Below are positions 31,840 through 43,075 of a stretch of DNA of 64,000 nucleotides, piece by piece. How positions within the stretch are numbered: the stretch's first letter is position 1; every line of letters begins with the position of its first letter. This DNA is from Prorocentrum cordatum. Taxonomy: Eukaryota > Sar > Dinophyceae > Prorocentrales > Prorocentraceae. The DNA lies in NCBI GenBank assembly GCA_963575745.1, contig CAUYUJ010004335.1, positions 372,256-436,255 on the forward strand, in the 5' to 3' direction. Under the pieces are notes generated by a model. The model was not told the DNA's origin. It did not search any database and saw only the letters and a program-made list of their open reading frames with translations. The position numbers were made by a program, and so were the translations under genes.

Positions 31840-32205
31840 TCACACACCACCGCCCTCCTCGTCGCTGAGCTCTGTCATGAACATTATGGCCATTATCTTT
31901 TCCTCCTCCTCCTCCTCCGAATCAATGTCGATGCGGTCAAACCTCGAGTGGTCTTCCGCCAGAGCCCGCAGACCGAGGAAATGGACTTCGAGAGCCAACC
32001 CGCCAACTCCGAACGTAATCCGAACCGCTCTGCGGGAGGGGCCTGCACCTCGTCTCCTCCTCGATGATGCGGCCACTTGGATGCTGGGAAACACAATCGA
32101 GCCTGGGGCACCTTCGGCCGTGCTTGCCCACCCGCTCTGCAGTATTGCCAGGAAGCGGCCCTGGGCTTCAGGATAACGGAGAATGACCAAGTGAAGTCGA
32201 CGCAC
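31840..32205 (-). CDS. Possible coding fragment, unrecognised
   Basis: A 121-codon minus frame of balanced composition (RFLAILQSGWASTAEGA, FGVGGLALEVHFLGLRAL, DHSRFDRIDID) ending in a short acidic run. It is neither repeat-derived nor similar to the retroelements here. It could be an exon or chance; no family recognised. Confidence 0.25.
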   Translation of the reverse strand: MRRLHLVILRYPEAQGRFLAILQSGWASTAEGAPGSIVFPSIQVAASSRRRRGAGPSRRAVRITFGVGGLALEVHFLGLRALAEDHSRFDRIDIDSEEEEEEKIMAIMFMTELSDEEGGGV

Positions 32206-32392
32206 GACTGTTGGCCACCGCCTGTCGCGGGTTCTCTGTTAACGCCTGGATGCGAGCCTCCACCAACGACATAGAACGAGACAGTTGATCGGCCAGTTCA
32301 TGTATCTTGTGATACTAGAGATCAAGGCAAAGTTAGCCAACGTGAACCTCAAGCACTAAGTTCTTGAGCCGACGCGGTGTATGTTATTTTTT

Positions 32393-33690
32393 TGCAAATG
32401 AACTGACACATCCCATGCTCTTGCAAACATCCCGCCCACCCACCAACAATTTGGTTTGCAAAACCCGTGCGGTGGCGATTGCGATGCATGCTTGGCGTTG
32501 GCTGGTGCATCTCTGCAGCCGCGCCAACCCTAGCGCGCGCGGCGGCCAGCTAGTTTGGCGCCGCCGACGCGGCCGCGGTGGCGCTGACCGCTGGGCGCAT
32601 CCTAACGGGCACTTCAGTGCGAGTCGGCGGCATGGGCGGGCGCGATGATGATAATGGCGATGCTGGTGGCGATGTTCGCGCCGACGAAGGCGCGGCCAGT
32701 GCGGGCGCCGATGCTGATCACGCCGACGACGATGACGGCGTCCTCCCGCCGGTGATGAAGATTTTGGAGAGAGTTCGACATGCGCGCGCGGCCGACGCGC
32801 GAGAGTGGCCTGCGTGGTATTCTTTGAGACGGATCGTGCCCCCCCAGCACGCGCGCAAGGGCGTGCGAATGATGTCGGCGTGCGGCGCTAAAGGCCCGCT
32901 TGGCAGAACTCCATGGATAGGTTGAAACAAGAGCGCGCGCGCACGCTGTCTTTGAAACCTGATGTTACGAAACCGCGTGTTTTTGAACGTTTTTTTGGCA
33001 TTCGGCTGTGGAACCGATACGGCACCGCAAATTTTTAAATGATTTCGGCATGCGCGCGCGACGACGCGCGCGCGTGCACGTCGCCTCATGTTTTTGCAAA
33101 AGGATTCTCGCGACGGCACGCGCACAAAGGCGTTCGAACGATTTCGACGTGCGCGCGCGCGGGAAACCAGTTTGGCAATATTTTCGGAACGCGCTGAAAA
33201 CACATGTTTTTGTTATATATACATATATAGATCTAACAAAAAAAGGAATTCGCAAGAACGCGCGCGCTTTTTTTTTGTTTGAAGCTCCTTGTTGCGAAGC
33301 CATGTGCTTTAATATGTTGATTGGGCACTCGATTTTGCAACCCTTCCGCCAACCGAAGGTTTTTGAAGGATTTCTGCGCGCGCGACGACGCGCGCGTGCA
33401 CTTCGTCACATTTTTTTGCAATGGATTTTTGGAAACTGATGATTTTTGATGAGCGAGTGCGCGTGCATAATACTTTCGCGCAGGATGGCGGGGGGGTCGA
33501 TACCGGCTCGACTGCGATGGTGCGAGCTCATATTTCGGATGGACGATGGGTCAGAACCGTATGTATATTGAAATACAAAAAGGTGAACCGATAAAGCCGG
33601 GGGTGGTGGTGGTGGTGGTGGTGCTGGGTTCTCATTCTTAGAAACAATCGATGCGGTACAGTGTATGCGATGCAACCAATGTAATACAGC
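32393..33690. repeat. Satellite unit 1
   Basis: Complete unit; hairpin subrepeats centred near 33062 and 33385; ends with a GGTGGTGGTGG run instead of a pure G run. Confidence 0.8.
33048..33077. other. CG-rich hairpin typical of the satellite
   Basis: GCATGCGCGCGCG, loop ACGA, CGCGCGCGCGTGC: 12 of 13 stem positions pair. Near-identical copies at about 34419, 34700, 36144, 37151, 38415, 41130, 44092 and 44375; weaker copies at 33374, 35857, 38136 and 43147. Confidence 0.8.
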
Positions 33691-34965
33691 TTATGCGTTG
33701 CAAATTATCTTTAACGAGCGAACTGACGCGCCCCATGCTCTTGCAAACGTCCCACCCGCAACTTGGTTTGCAAAACCCATGCAGCGGCGATTGCGATGAG
33801 TGCCTGGCGTTGGCTGGTGCATCTCTGCGGCCGCGCCGACCCGAGCGCGCAGCGACCGGCTAGTTTGGCGCGACCGACGCGGCCGCGGCAGCGCTGACCG
33901 CTGGGCGAATCCCAGCGGGCACTTCAGCGCGAGTCTGCGACTTGGGCGGGCGCGGTATGATGGCAACGTCGACGGCGGTAGACGCGATGATGATAGTAGC
34001 GATGCCGGCGACGACGTTGGCAACGTCGACGGCGCGGCAAGACGGCGCAGATGCTGATTGCGCCGGCGACGATGACGGCGTCCTCGCGTCGGCGATGAAG
34101 GCTTGGGAAGTAGCTCGACATGCGCGCGCGGCCGACGCGCGAGCGGCCCGCGCGGCATTCTCTGATGCGGATCGCGCGCCCCCCCAGCACGCGCGCAAGG
34201 GCGCGCGACTGACGCTGGCATGCGGCGCCCGAGGCCCGTTTGGCAGAACGTGATGGGGATTTTGAAGAAGCCGATGGCTTTCTCAAGAATACGCAAGGGC
34301 GCGAGCGCGCTTGTTTGAAACCTCACATTGCCAAACCATGTGATGTTTTGTTATATATTTTTTGGGCCGCTCGGTTTTGGCGTTGCTACGCAGCCGCAGG
34401 TTTTTAACAAATTTCGGGATGCGCGCGCGACGACGCGCGCGCGTGCACTTTGCTCCGCATTTTGCAAAGGACTCTCGCGACGGCGCGCGCGCAAAGGCGC
34501 TCGAACGAATTCGACATGCGCGCGCGAAGCCCTTTTGGTTACATGGTGACATGTCATGAACATGTTGACAGGCCCGTGGTTTTCCGACTATTGTTTTTGA
34601 CAGTCCGTGTTGCGAAACCGTCTTTTGCTGTGCGTGCGCATGTTGTTTGGCACTCGGTCCTGCAATCCTTGCGAAGCCAAATGGTTTTGAATGATTTCGG
34701 CATGCGCGCGCGACGACGCGCGCGCGGGCACTTCGTCCCATTTTCGGCGGGGGATATTTGAAAATACGGATTTTTGATTACTTGGATGGCGTGGGGGGCG
34801 GCCGATGCCAGCTGGGCTGGGGTGGTATCCGTTCATATTTAGGATGGGCGATGAGGCAGAACCGCAAGTGCATTGCAATGCGGGAAAAGGGGCGGATAGA
34901 CCCGAGGGGGGGGGGGGGTAGAGTCTTTTCTCTTTGGAGAAAAGGGGGCTCTATGTGGTGTAATT
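33690..34965. repeat. Satellite unit 2
   Basis: Complete unit; hairpins near 34432 and 34715; ends with a G run at about 34905-34918 and the inverted repeat AGTCTTTTCTC / GAGAAAAGGGGGCT. Confidence 0.8.
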
Positions 34966-35079
34966 GACTACCCTGCACCGCGCTTGACCACTCCACTGCT
35001 CGCGCGAACATCCCACCCACCCACCCGCGACTTGGTCCGCAAAATCTCTTAAGACCGTGACGGTGGGTACCAGGTGGCA

Positions 35080-35745
35080 CTTGCCAACGACAGCGACGCC
35101 GACGACGACAGCGACAACGACGACGACGACGCCGCCGACGACGACTGCGACGACGCCGACGACGTCTCCGACGACGACGACGATGACAACGACGACGACG
35201 ATGACGACGCCGACGACGACGACACCGACGACGCCGACGACGACGACGACGTCAACGACGCCGACGACGACGACGATGGCGACGACGGCGGCGGCGACGA
35301 CGACGACGCCGACAACGACGACGAAGACGACGACGACGCCGACGCCGACGACGAAGACGACGACGTCGCCAACGAAGACGACCACGAGGGAGGGGGGAGG
35401 ACGGCGACGACGCGAACGACGAAGAAGGAGGAAGGACGGCGACGCCGACGAAGGCAACGACGAGGGAGGAGGGAAGACGACGACGACGACAACGACGACG
35501 ACGACGACGACGGCGACGAAATAGGAGGGGCGACGACGAGACGCCGACGACGGACGACGACGACGACGAGGGAGGAGGAGGAAGGGCGACCACGGCGACA
35601 ACGACGACGGAAACGACCACGACGCCAAAGAGGACGACGACGACGAACACGAGGAAAGACAGAGGACGACGTAGGCGACGACGACGACGACAACGACGCG
35701 GGAGGAGGGAGGACGACGACGACGACGACGACGCAAGAGCGCGCG
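35080..35745. repeat. GAC/GACGAC microsatellite
   Basis: Imperfect GAC triplets, 660 bases. Other units have a GACGACGATGACG seed at the matching place, a likely origin. Frames give poly-Asp, poly-Thr, poly-Arg or poly-Ser, all artefacts. Confidence 0.9.
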
Positions 35746-36334
35746 CGCACGCTTTTGTTGAAAATCCGTCTTGCGAAACCTTGGGATTTTGTAAGTTTTT
35801 TTGGATGCGCGATTTCGAAATCCTTCCGAAACCGATGGGTTTTGACGGATTTCGGCGTACGCGCGCGACCACGCGCGCGTCTGCACTTCGACCCGTTTCT
35901 TGCAAAGGATTCTCGCGACGGCACACGCGCAAGGGCGTTCGACAGATTTCGACATGCGCGCGCGCGAAGCCCGTTTGGTAGCATTTTGTGAAAATCGTTA
36001 AAAAACAATGGTTTTCTTGAGATTTCGCAAGAGCTCGCGCGGAAGCTTTTTTTTAGCAAATCAATGTTGCGACACCATGTGTTTTTGCATGTCGAACTCG
36101 ATTGCGAAACCCTTCCGACACCGAAGGTTTTCGAAGGATTTCGGCATGCGCACGCGACGACGCGCGCGCGTGCACTTCGTTTCATTTGTTGTAAAGGATT
36201 CGCGAACAAGTGTTCTGTTAAAACAAAACATGTAAACACATTTTTTTCAAGGGGCCCTCAGGGGGAGGGGAGGGGGGGGGGGCGGCCTGGCTGGGATGGT
36301 ATGATTTCATCATTTAGGATGGACGAATGTGCAA

Positions 36335-36412
36335 TATATATATATATTATATATATATATATATTATATATATTATATATTATATTATATTATATATTAT
36401 ATTATATATATC
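36335..36412. repeat. TA microsatellite in unit 3
   Basis: Imperfect TATATTATA run, next to a 20-plus G run at 36440-36461. Confidence 0.9.
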
Positions 36413-36429
36413 CCAGGGGGAAGCGTTAA

Positions 36430-37400
36430 GTCCGGGGGGGAGGGGGGGGGGGGGGGGGGGGTAGAGTCTATTCTCTGTTTTTAAAGAAGGAATTCGCATG
36501 CCGAACTTGAAGCTGTCAGCTCCACTGCTCGCGCGCCCACCCCGCCCGCCCGCCCGCAACTTGCGGCCGCGCTTGCCCGCGCGCGCAGCGGCCAGCTAGT
36601 TTGGCGCGACCGACGCGAACGCGGTGGCGCTGGCCGCTCGGCGCATGCCAGCGGGCAATTCAGTGCTGGTCGGCGACTTGGGCGGGCGTGGTGTCATGGC
36701 AACGTCGCCAATAGTAGAAACGATGCTGATAGTAACGATGCTGGCGGCGGTGCTGGCAACGACGACGGAACAGCCAGTGACGGCGCCGATGCTGATCGCG
36801 TCGGCGACGATGACGGCGTCTTCGCGTCGGTGATGAAGGTGTTGGAAGTAGTTCGACATGCGCGCACGGCCGACGCGCGAGTGGCCCACATGGTGTTATC
36901 CGACACGGATCGTGCCATCGCAGCGCGCGCGCAAGGGCGTTCGAATGATCTCGACATGCGAGCGCGAAGCCCGTTTGGTAGCATGTTCTGGAAATATTGA
37001 ACAACCAACGGCTTTCTGAAGAACTCCCAAGAGCGCGCAAGTTTCTTCAGGAAACCCGCGTTGCGACACCATGTGTGTTTTGTTTTAAATGTGTTTCCGA
37101 CGCTTGATTGCAACACTCCTTGCGACACCGAGGGTTTGTGAAGGATTTCGGCATGCGCGCGTGACGACGCGCGCGCGTGCTCTTCTCTTCGCTTTTTGGC
37201 ATGGGATTCTTGACAACTTATAGTTGATCATCGAGCGCGGGCGCGTCAATTTTTTTGCAGAGGATGGCGGGGGGGGGCGATGTCGCTTCCCCTGGGATGG
37301 TATGAACTCAGATGTAGGATGGGCGATGAAGCATAATCACACGTAAAATGCAATGCGCAAAACGAGAGGCGATAATCCCCGGGGGGGGCAGAGTTTATTC
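36430..37400. repeat. Satellite unit 4, shortened
   Basis: About 930 bases; only one hairpin subrepeat (near 37164), the second being deleted. Confidence 0.75.
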
Positions 37401-38510
37401 ATTTTTTCAAGAAAAGAGGCGCACTTGGACTTCACGAGCGAATTGGCAAATTTCACGCCCCTGCAAACATCTTACCCACCCGCCCGCAACTTTGTTTGCG
37501 CAACCTGTGCGGCGGCGATTGCGACGCGCGCTTAGCGTTGGTTGGTGCATCTCTGCGGCCGCGCTAGCCCGCGCATGCGCGCGCGCGGCGGCCCGCTAAT
37601 TTGGCGCGACCGACGCGGCCGCGGTGGCGCTGACCGCTTGGCGCATCCCAGCGGGCACTTCATTGCGAGTCGGCGACTTGGGCGGGCGCGGTATCGCGGC
37701 GACGTCGACGGCGGCAGACGCGACGATGATCGCGGCAAAGCTGGTAGCGATGTCGACAGGGGCGACGGCTCGGCCAGCGACGGTGCCAATGCTGATCGCG
37801 CCGACGACGATGACGGCGTCCTCGCGTCGGTGATTGAGGTCTTGGAAGGAGTTCGACGCGCGCGCGGCCGGCGCGCGAGAGTGGCCCGCGCGGTATTGTT
37901 TAACGCGGATCGCGCCCTCCCCCCCCGCCGCGCGCGCAAGGGCGCGAATTGAATTTCGGCGCGCGGCTCGAGAAACCCGCTCGGCAGAATTCCATGGCGG
38001 GTCTCCCCCCAGATTCGCCAGAGCGCAAGCGCGAGCTTTTCTGAAAACTTGTGTTGCGAAACCAAATGTTTTTTGCGTAGTTTCGGGGCAGTCGGTATTG
38101 CAATCCTTGCGACAACTACGGTTTTTGACGGATGTCGGCGCGCACTCGACGACGCGCGCGTGCACTCCGTCATGCGTTCCAAATGATTCTCGCGGCAGCG
38201 CGCGCGCGAGGGCGTTCGAGCGACTTCGTTGCGCGCGCGAGCGCGAAGCCCGTTTGGTAATATTTTTATGAAACTGTTGAAACACCCATGATTGCCAGAA
38301 GAACTCGCGAGAGCGCGCGCGGGCTTTTTTTGAACATCCGCGTTGCCCAAGCCATGTATCTTTTTAAATATTGTTTTAGACGCTCGATTTCTAAATTCCC
38401 GCGATGAATTCCGGCGCGCGCCCGCGACGCCGCGCGCGCGCGTGCGCATCGCTGGTTTTTTGCGAAAGACTCTTGACACTTGTTGGTTCTTGATTAACGA
38501 TTGAGCGCGC
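37400..38510. repeat. Satellite unit 5
   Basis: Complete unit with hairpins near 38150 (imperfect) and 38430, followed by inserted block B1. Confidence 0.8.
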
Positions 38511-40240
38511 ATAGTTACCTAACAGCGAAGATTGATACGTTTCTAGTGGGGTCAACAGAACGCATCATGACACCCCAGGGGGGTCTGGGCAAATGCCGGA
38601 CGGGTGCCCCGGGAAGCCGGGGATTCCCTTTTTGCATTCCCAGGAGCTACATTTTGAATGCCCGGAGCCAACAGAACACCATTCCCAGGCCACGTCTTGA
38701 ATGCCCCGACCCGGAGCCAACTGTAAGCCACTTCGTGTTCTTCGTACCCCCAGAACACCACTCCCAGGACACATTTTGAATGCCCTTCGTGTTCCCAGAG
38801 CACCATTCCCAGGCCACATTTTGAATGCCCGGAGCTTCGTGACCTTCGTGTTCCCAACTCCCAGGCCACATTTTGAATGCCCGGAGCCAGCTGTAGGCCA
38901 CTTCGTGATCTTCGTGTTCCGAGAACACCACTCCCAGGCCACATTTTGAATGCCCGGGGCCAACTGTAGGCCACTTCGTGTTCGTGTTCCCAGAACGTAG
39001 TTCCTGTGCCATATTTTGATTGCCCGGAGCCAACCGTGGGCCACTTCGTGATCTTCGTGTTCCCAGAACACCAGTCCTGTGCCACATTTTGAATGCCCAG
39101 GCTGAGGCAGGCTGAGGCCGGCCGGGGCAGGCTGAGGCCGAGGCAGGCTGAGGCTGAGGCTGGGGCGCGCCGAGGCAGGCTGAGGCTGAGGCTGAGGCAG
39201 GCTGAGGCTGAGGCAGGTTGAGGCTGAGGCTGACGCAGGCTGAGGCCGAGGCAGGCTGAAGCTGAGGCTGAGGCAGGCTGAGGCTGAGGCTGAGGCTGAG
39301 GCAGGCTGAGGCTGAGGCCGAGGCAGGCTGAGGCTGAGGCTGATACTGAGGCTGATGCTGAGGCAGGCTGAGGCTGAGACAGGCTGAGGCTGAGGCTGAG
39401 GCAGGCTGAGGCTGAGGCAGGCTGAGGCTGAAGCAGAGGCAGGCTCAGGCCGAGGCAGGCTGAGGGGGGCTGAGGCTGAGGCTGAGGAAGAGGCCGAGGC
39501 AGGCCGAAGCTAGCTAAGACAAGGTGAGGCTGAAAGGGGGGGGGGGGGGGGGGGGGAGGGGATGAAAGGGGGGGGGGGCTGAGGCAGGCTGAGGCCGAGG
39601 CAGGCTGATGCCTAGGCAGGCTGAGGCTGACGCTGAAGCAAGCCGAGGCAGGCTGAGGCTGAGGCTGAGGCTGAAACTGAGGCCGGCTGAGGCTGAGGCA
39701 AGCTGAGGCTGAGGCTGACGCAGGCTGAGGCTGAGGCAGGCTGAGGCTGAGGCTGAGGCTGAGGCTGAGGCTGAGGCAGGCTGAAGCTGAGGCTGAGGCT
39801 GAGGCAAGCCGAGGCAAGCTGAGGCTGAGGCTGAAACTGAAGCAGGCTGAGGCATCCGTAGGAATCCATAGGAATCCTTGGGAATCCATAGGAATTCGAG
39901 GAATCCATAGGCATTCTTAGGAATCCGTTGGCATAGTTAAGCATCCTCAGGAATCCTTAGGAATCCTTAGGATTCCTGAGGAATCCTTAGGAATCCTTAG
40001 GAATCAAAATTAATAAGGTTTCCGGAGGATTCCTATGGATTCCTTAGGATGCCTTAGGAATGATCAGGAATCCTCAGGATTCCATTGGATCCTAAGGCCG
40101 TTGCCACTGCCACTGTCATTGCGAATGCGACTGCGACTGCGAGAACAGCAGCATTCTACAACTGGATTCTCACCTGACTCTTAAGGGGAATGCTTCCAAA
40201 TATGCTTATACACATCGCTGTTAGGTTGCTTTGCCGTTTT
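38510..40240. repeat. Composite block B1 within the satellite
   Basis: Four consecutive parts: a 72-bp repeat (TTTTGAATGCCCGGAGCC) at 38640-39095; (GAGGCT)n with GAGGCAGGCT at 39095-39855; an 11-bp array GGAATCCTTAG at 39855-40095; a unique tail to 40240. Two long G runs lie at 39536-39577. It matches B2 part for part. Confidence 0.85.
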
Positions 40241-41340
40241 TTTTTGGGGGGGGGGGCGAAGGGTGAGGGGGGTGGTCGATGCCGGTTGGCCTGGGGTGGT
40301 ATGAATGTCTGGGATGGGCGATGGGGCGGAATCGTAGGTGAATTGCAACGCGGGAAGGCAAACCGTACACCCCGGGGAGGAGGGGGAAGATCTAGCTTTC
40401 TCGTGGAACGGGGAATCTGCGCAGTGCACCCCATGCAGCGCAATCTATGCGTGCAATCAATTTCTGTCTGCTCGCGCAAGCATCCCACCCGCGCGCCCGC
40501 AACTTGGTTTGCAATTCCATGCGGCGGCGATTGCGATGGGTGCTTGGCGTTGGACGGTGCATCTCCGCGGCCGCGCGAGCCCGCGCGTGCGCGCGCGCTG
40601 CGGACGGGCTAATTTGGCGCGCCGACGCGGCCGCGGTGGCGCTGACCGCTGGGCGCGTCCCAGCGGGCACTTCAGTGCGAGTTGGCGACTTGGGCGGGCG
40701 CGGTATCATGGCAACGTCGACAGCAGTAGACGCGATGATGGCAGTGGCGATGCTGGCGACGATGCTGACAGCGACGGCGGTGCGGCCAGTGACGGCGCCG
40801 ATGCTGATCACGCAGACGACGATGACGGCGTCCTCGCGTCGGCGATGCATGTTTTGGAAGGAGTTCGACGTGCGCTCTCGGCCGACGCGCGAGTGGCGCG
40901 CGCTGTGTTATTTGACGCGGATCGTGCCGCCCCCCGCACGCGCGCATGGGCGCTCGAAAGATGTCGGCATGCGGGGCGAGAAGCTTTCGGTCTTCTTGAG
41001 AACTCGCAAGAGCACGAGCGCGCGCTTCTTTGAACAATGGTGTTGCGCAGCCCATGTTTTCATATGTTTTTCGCGACGCTCGGGCTTGAACTCGCTGCGG
41101 AACCGAATGTGCCTGGCGGATTTCGGCACGCGCGCGCGACGACGCGCGGACGCGCACTTCGCGCCGTCTTCGGAATAAGAAATTCTTGCGACTGCGCGCG
41201 CGCGAGGTACTTCGAGCGATTTCGACGCGCGTGCAGCCCCGCCTTGGTAACATGTTTTGGTAATTGCGAATAACATATGGTTGTCGCGCGAATTCGCAAG
41301 GGCGCGCGCGCGAGTTTTATGTATTTACTACCTAACAGCG
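40240..41340. repeat. Satellite unit 6
   Basis: Complete through its first hairpin (near 41140); second subrepeat shortened; followed by block B2. Confidence 0.8.
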
Positions 41341-43075
41341 AGGACTGATAGCTTTCTAATGGTCTCAAAAAACAAACATCATGACTCCCCAAGGGGGTCT
41401 GGGCAGATGCCGGACGGGTGCCGCGGGAATCCGGGGGGTGCCGCGGGAATCCGGGGACTCCCCATTTTCATTGCCAGGAGCCACATTTTGACTGCCCGGA
41501 GCCAACAGAACACCACTCCCAGGCCACATTTTGAATGCCCGGAGCCAACTGTAGGCCACTTCGTGTTCTTCGTGCTCCCAGAACACCACTCCCAGGCCAC
41601 ATTTTGAATGCCCGGAGCCAACTGTAAACCACTTCGTGATCTTCGTGTTCCCAAGACGCAATTCCCAAGCCGCATTTTGAATGCCCGGAGCCAACTGTAA
41701 GCCACTTCGTGATCTTCGTGTTCCCAGAACACCATTCCCAGGCCACATTTTGAATGCCCAGAGCCGACTGTAGGCCACTTCGTGTTCTTCGTGCTCCCAG
41801 AACATAATTCCTGTGCCATATTTTGATTGCCCGGGGCCAGCCGTGGGCCACTTCGTGATCTTCGTGTTCCTAGAACACCAGTCCTGTGCCACATTTTGAA
41901 TGCCCCGGCTGAGGCAGGCTGAGGCCGAGGCAGGCTGAGGCCGAGGCAGGCCGAGGCTGAGGCTGGGGCACGCCAAGGCAGGCTGAGGCTGAGGCTGAGG
42001 CAGGCTGAGGCTGAGGCAGGTTGAGGCTGAGGCTGACGCAGGCTGAGGCCGAGGCTGAGGCAGGCTGAGGCTGAGGCAGGCTGAGGCTGAGGCTGAGGCA
42101 GGCTGAGGCTGAGGCTGAGGCCGAGGCTGAGGCCGAGGCAGGCTGAGGCTGAGACCGAGGCAAGCCGAGGCAGGCTAGGCTGAGGCTGAGGCTGAGGCTG
42201 ATGCTGAGGCAGGCTGAGGCTGAGACAGGCTGAGGCTGAGGCCGAGGCAGGCTGAGGCCGAGGCAGGCTGAGGCTAAGGCCGAGGCAGGCTCAGGCCGAG
42301 ACAGGCTGATGCTGAGGCTGGCGCTGAGGCTGAGGCTGAGGCTGAGGCCGAGGCAGGCCGAAGCTGAGACAGGGTGAGGCTGAATGGGGGAGGGGGGGGG
42401 GGGCTGAAGCAGGCTGAGGCCGAGGCAGGCTGAGGCCGAGGCAGGCTGAGGCTTAAGCTGAGGCAAGCCGAGGCAGGCTGAGGCTGAGGCTGGGGCTGAG
42501 GCTGAGGCTGAGGCAGGCTGAGGCTGAGGCTGACGCAGGCTGAGGCCAAGGCAGACTGAGGCTGAGGCTGAGGCAGGCTGAGGCTGAGGCCGAGGCTGAG
42601 GCCGAGGCAGGCTGAGGCTGAGACTGAAGCAAGCCGAGGCAGGCTGAGGCTGAGGCTGAAACTGAAGCAGGTTGAGGCATCCTTAGGAATCCGTAGGAAT
42701 CCTTAGGAATCCCAGGGAATCCGTGGGCATCCTTAGGAATCCGTAGGCATAGTTAAGCATCCTCAGGAGTCCGTAGGAATCCTTAGTATTCCAAGGGAAT
42801 CCTTAGGAATCCATAGAAATCCATAGGAATCAAAATTCCTAAGGATTCCGAAGGTTCCTAAGGATTCTTATGGATTCCTAAGGATGCCTTAGGAATCCAT
42901 AGGAATCCTTAGGATCCCATTGGGTCCAAAGGCCGTTGCCACTGCGACTGTCATTGCGAAAACGACTGCGACTGCGAGAACAGCAGAACTCTACAACTGG
43001 ATTCTCACCTGAATCGTAAGGGGAATGCCTTCAGATGTGCTTGTACACATCGCTGTTAGGTTGCTTTGCCGGGAT
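41340..43075. repeat. Composite block B2, duplicate of B1
   Basis: Same four parts in the same order: 72-bp repeats at 41470-41905, GAGGCT array at 41905-42680, GGAATCCTTAG array at 42680-42930, unique tail (GATTCTCACCTGA, CACATCGCTGTTAGGTTGCT) to 43075. Units 5+B1 and 6+B2 therefore form an approximately 2.9-kb tandem duplication. Confidence 0.85.

Larger units (their letters stand above)
34965..36430. repeat. Satellite unit 3, centre replaced by GAC repeats
   Basis: Flanks match the other units, but the GC-rich middle is replaced by 35080-35745. Subrepeat hairpins near 35865 and 36157 are retained. Confidence 0.75.

Noticed and set aside
35057-35991. Long acidic or Thr/Arg-rich proteins on both strands
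   Set aside because: Direct translation of GAC microsatellite in all frames.
37532-38512. 326-residue minus-strand frame in satellite unit 5
   Set aside because: Similar peptides recur in other units but are interrupted and shift phase; repeat-level similarity explains them, no evidence of protein selection.
38552-39889. 445-residue minus-strand frame rich in Leu/Ser/Pro/Gln
   Set aside because: Follows the GAGGCT and 72-bp repeats of block B1; the matching B2 frame is broken in different places, so not a conserved gene.
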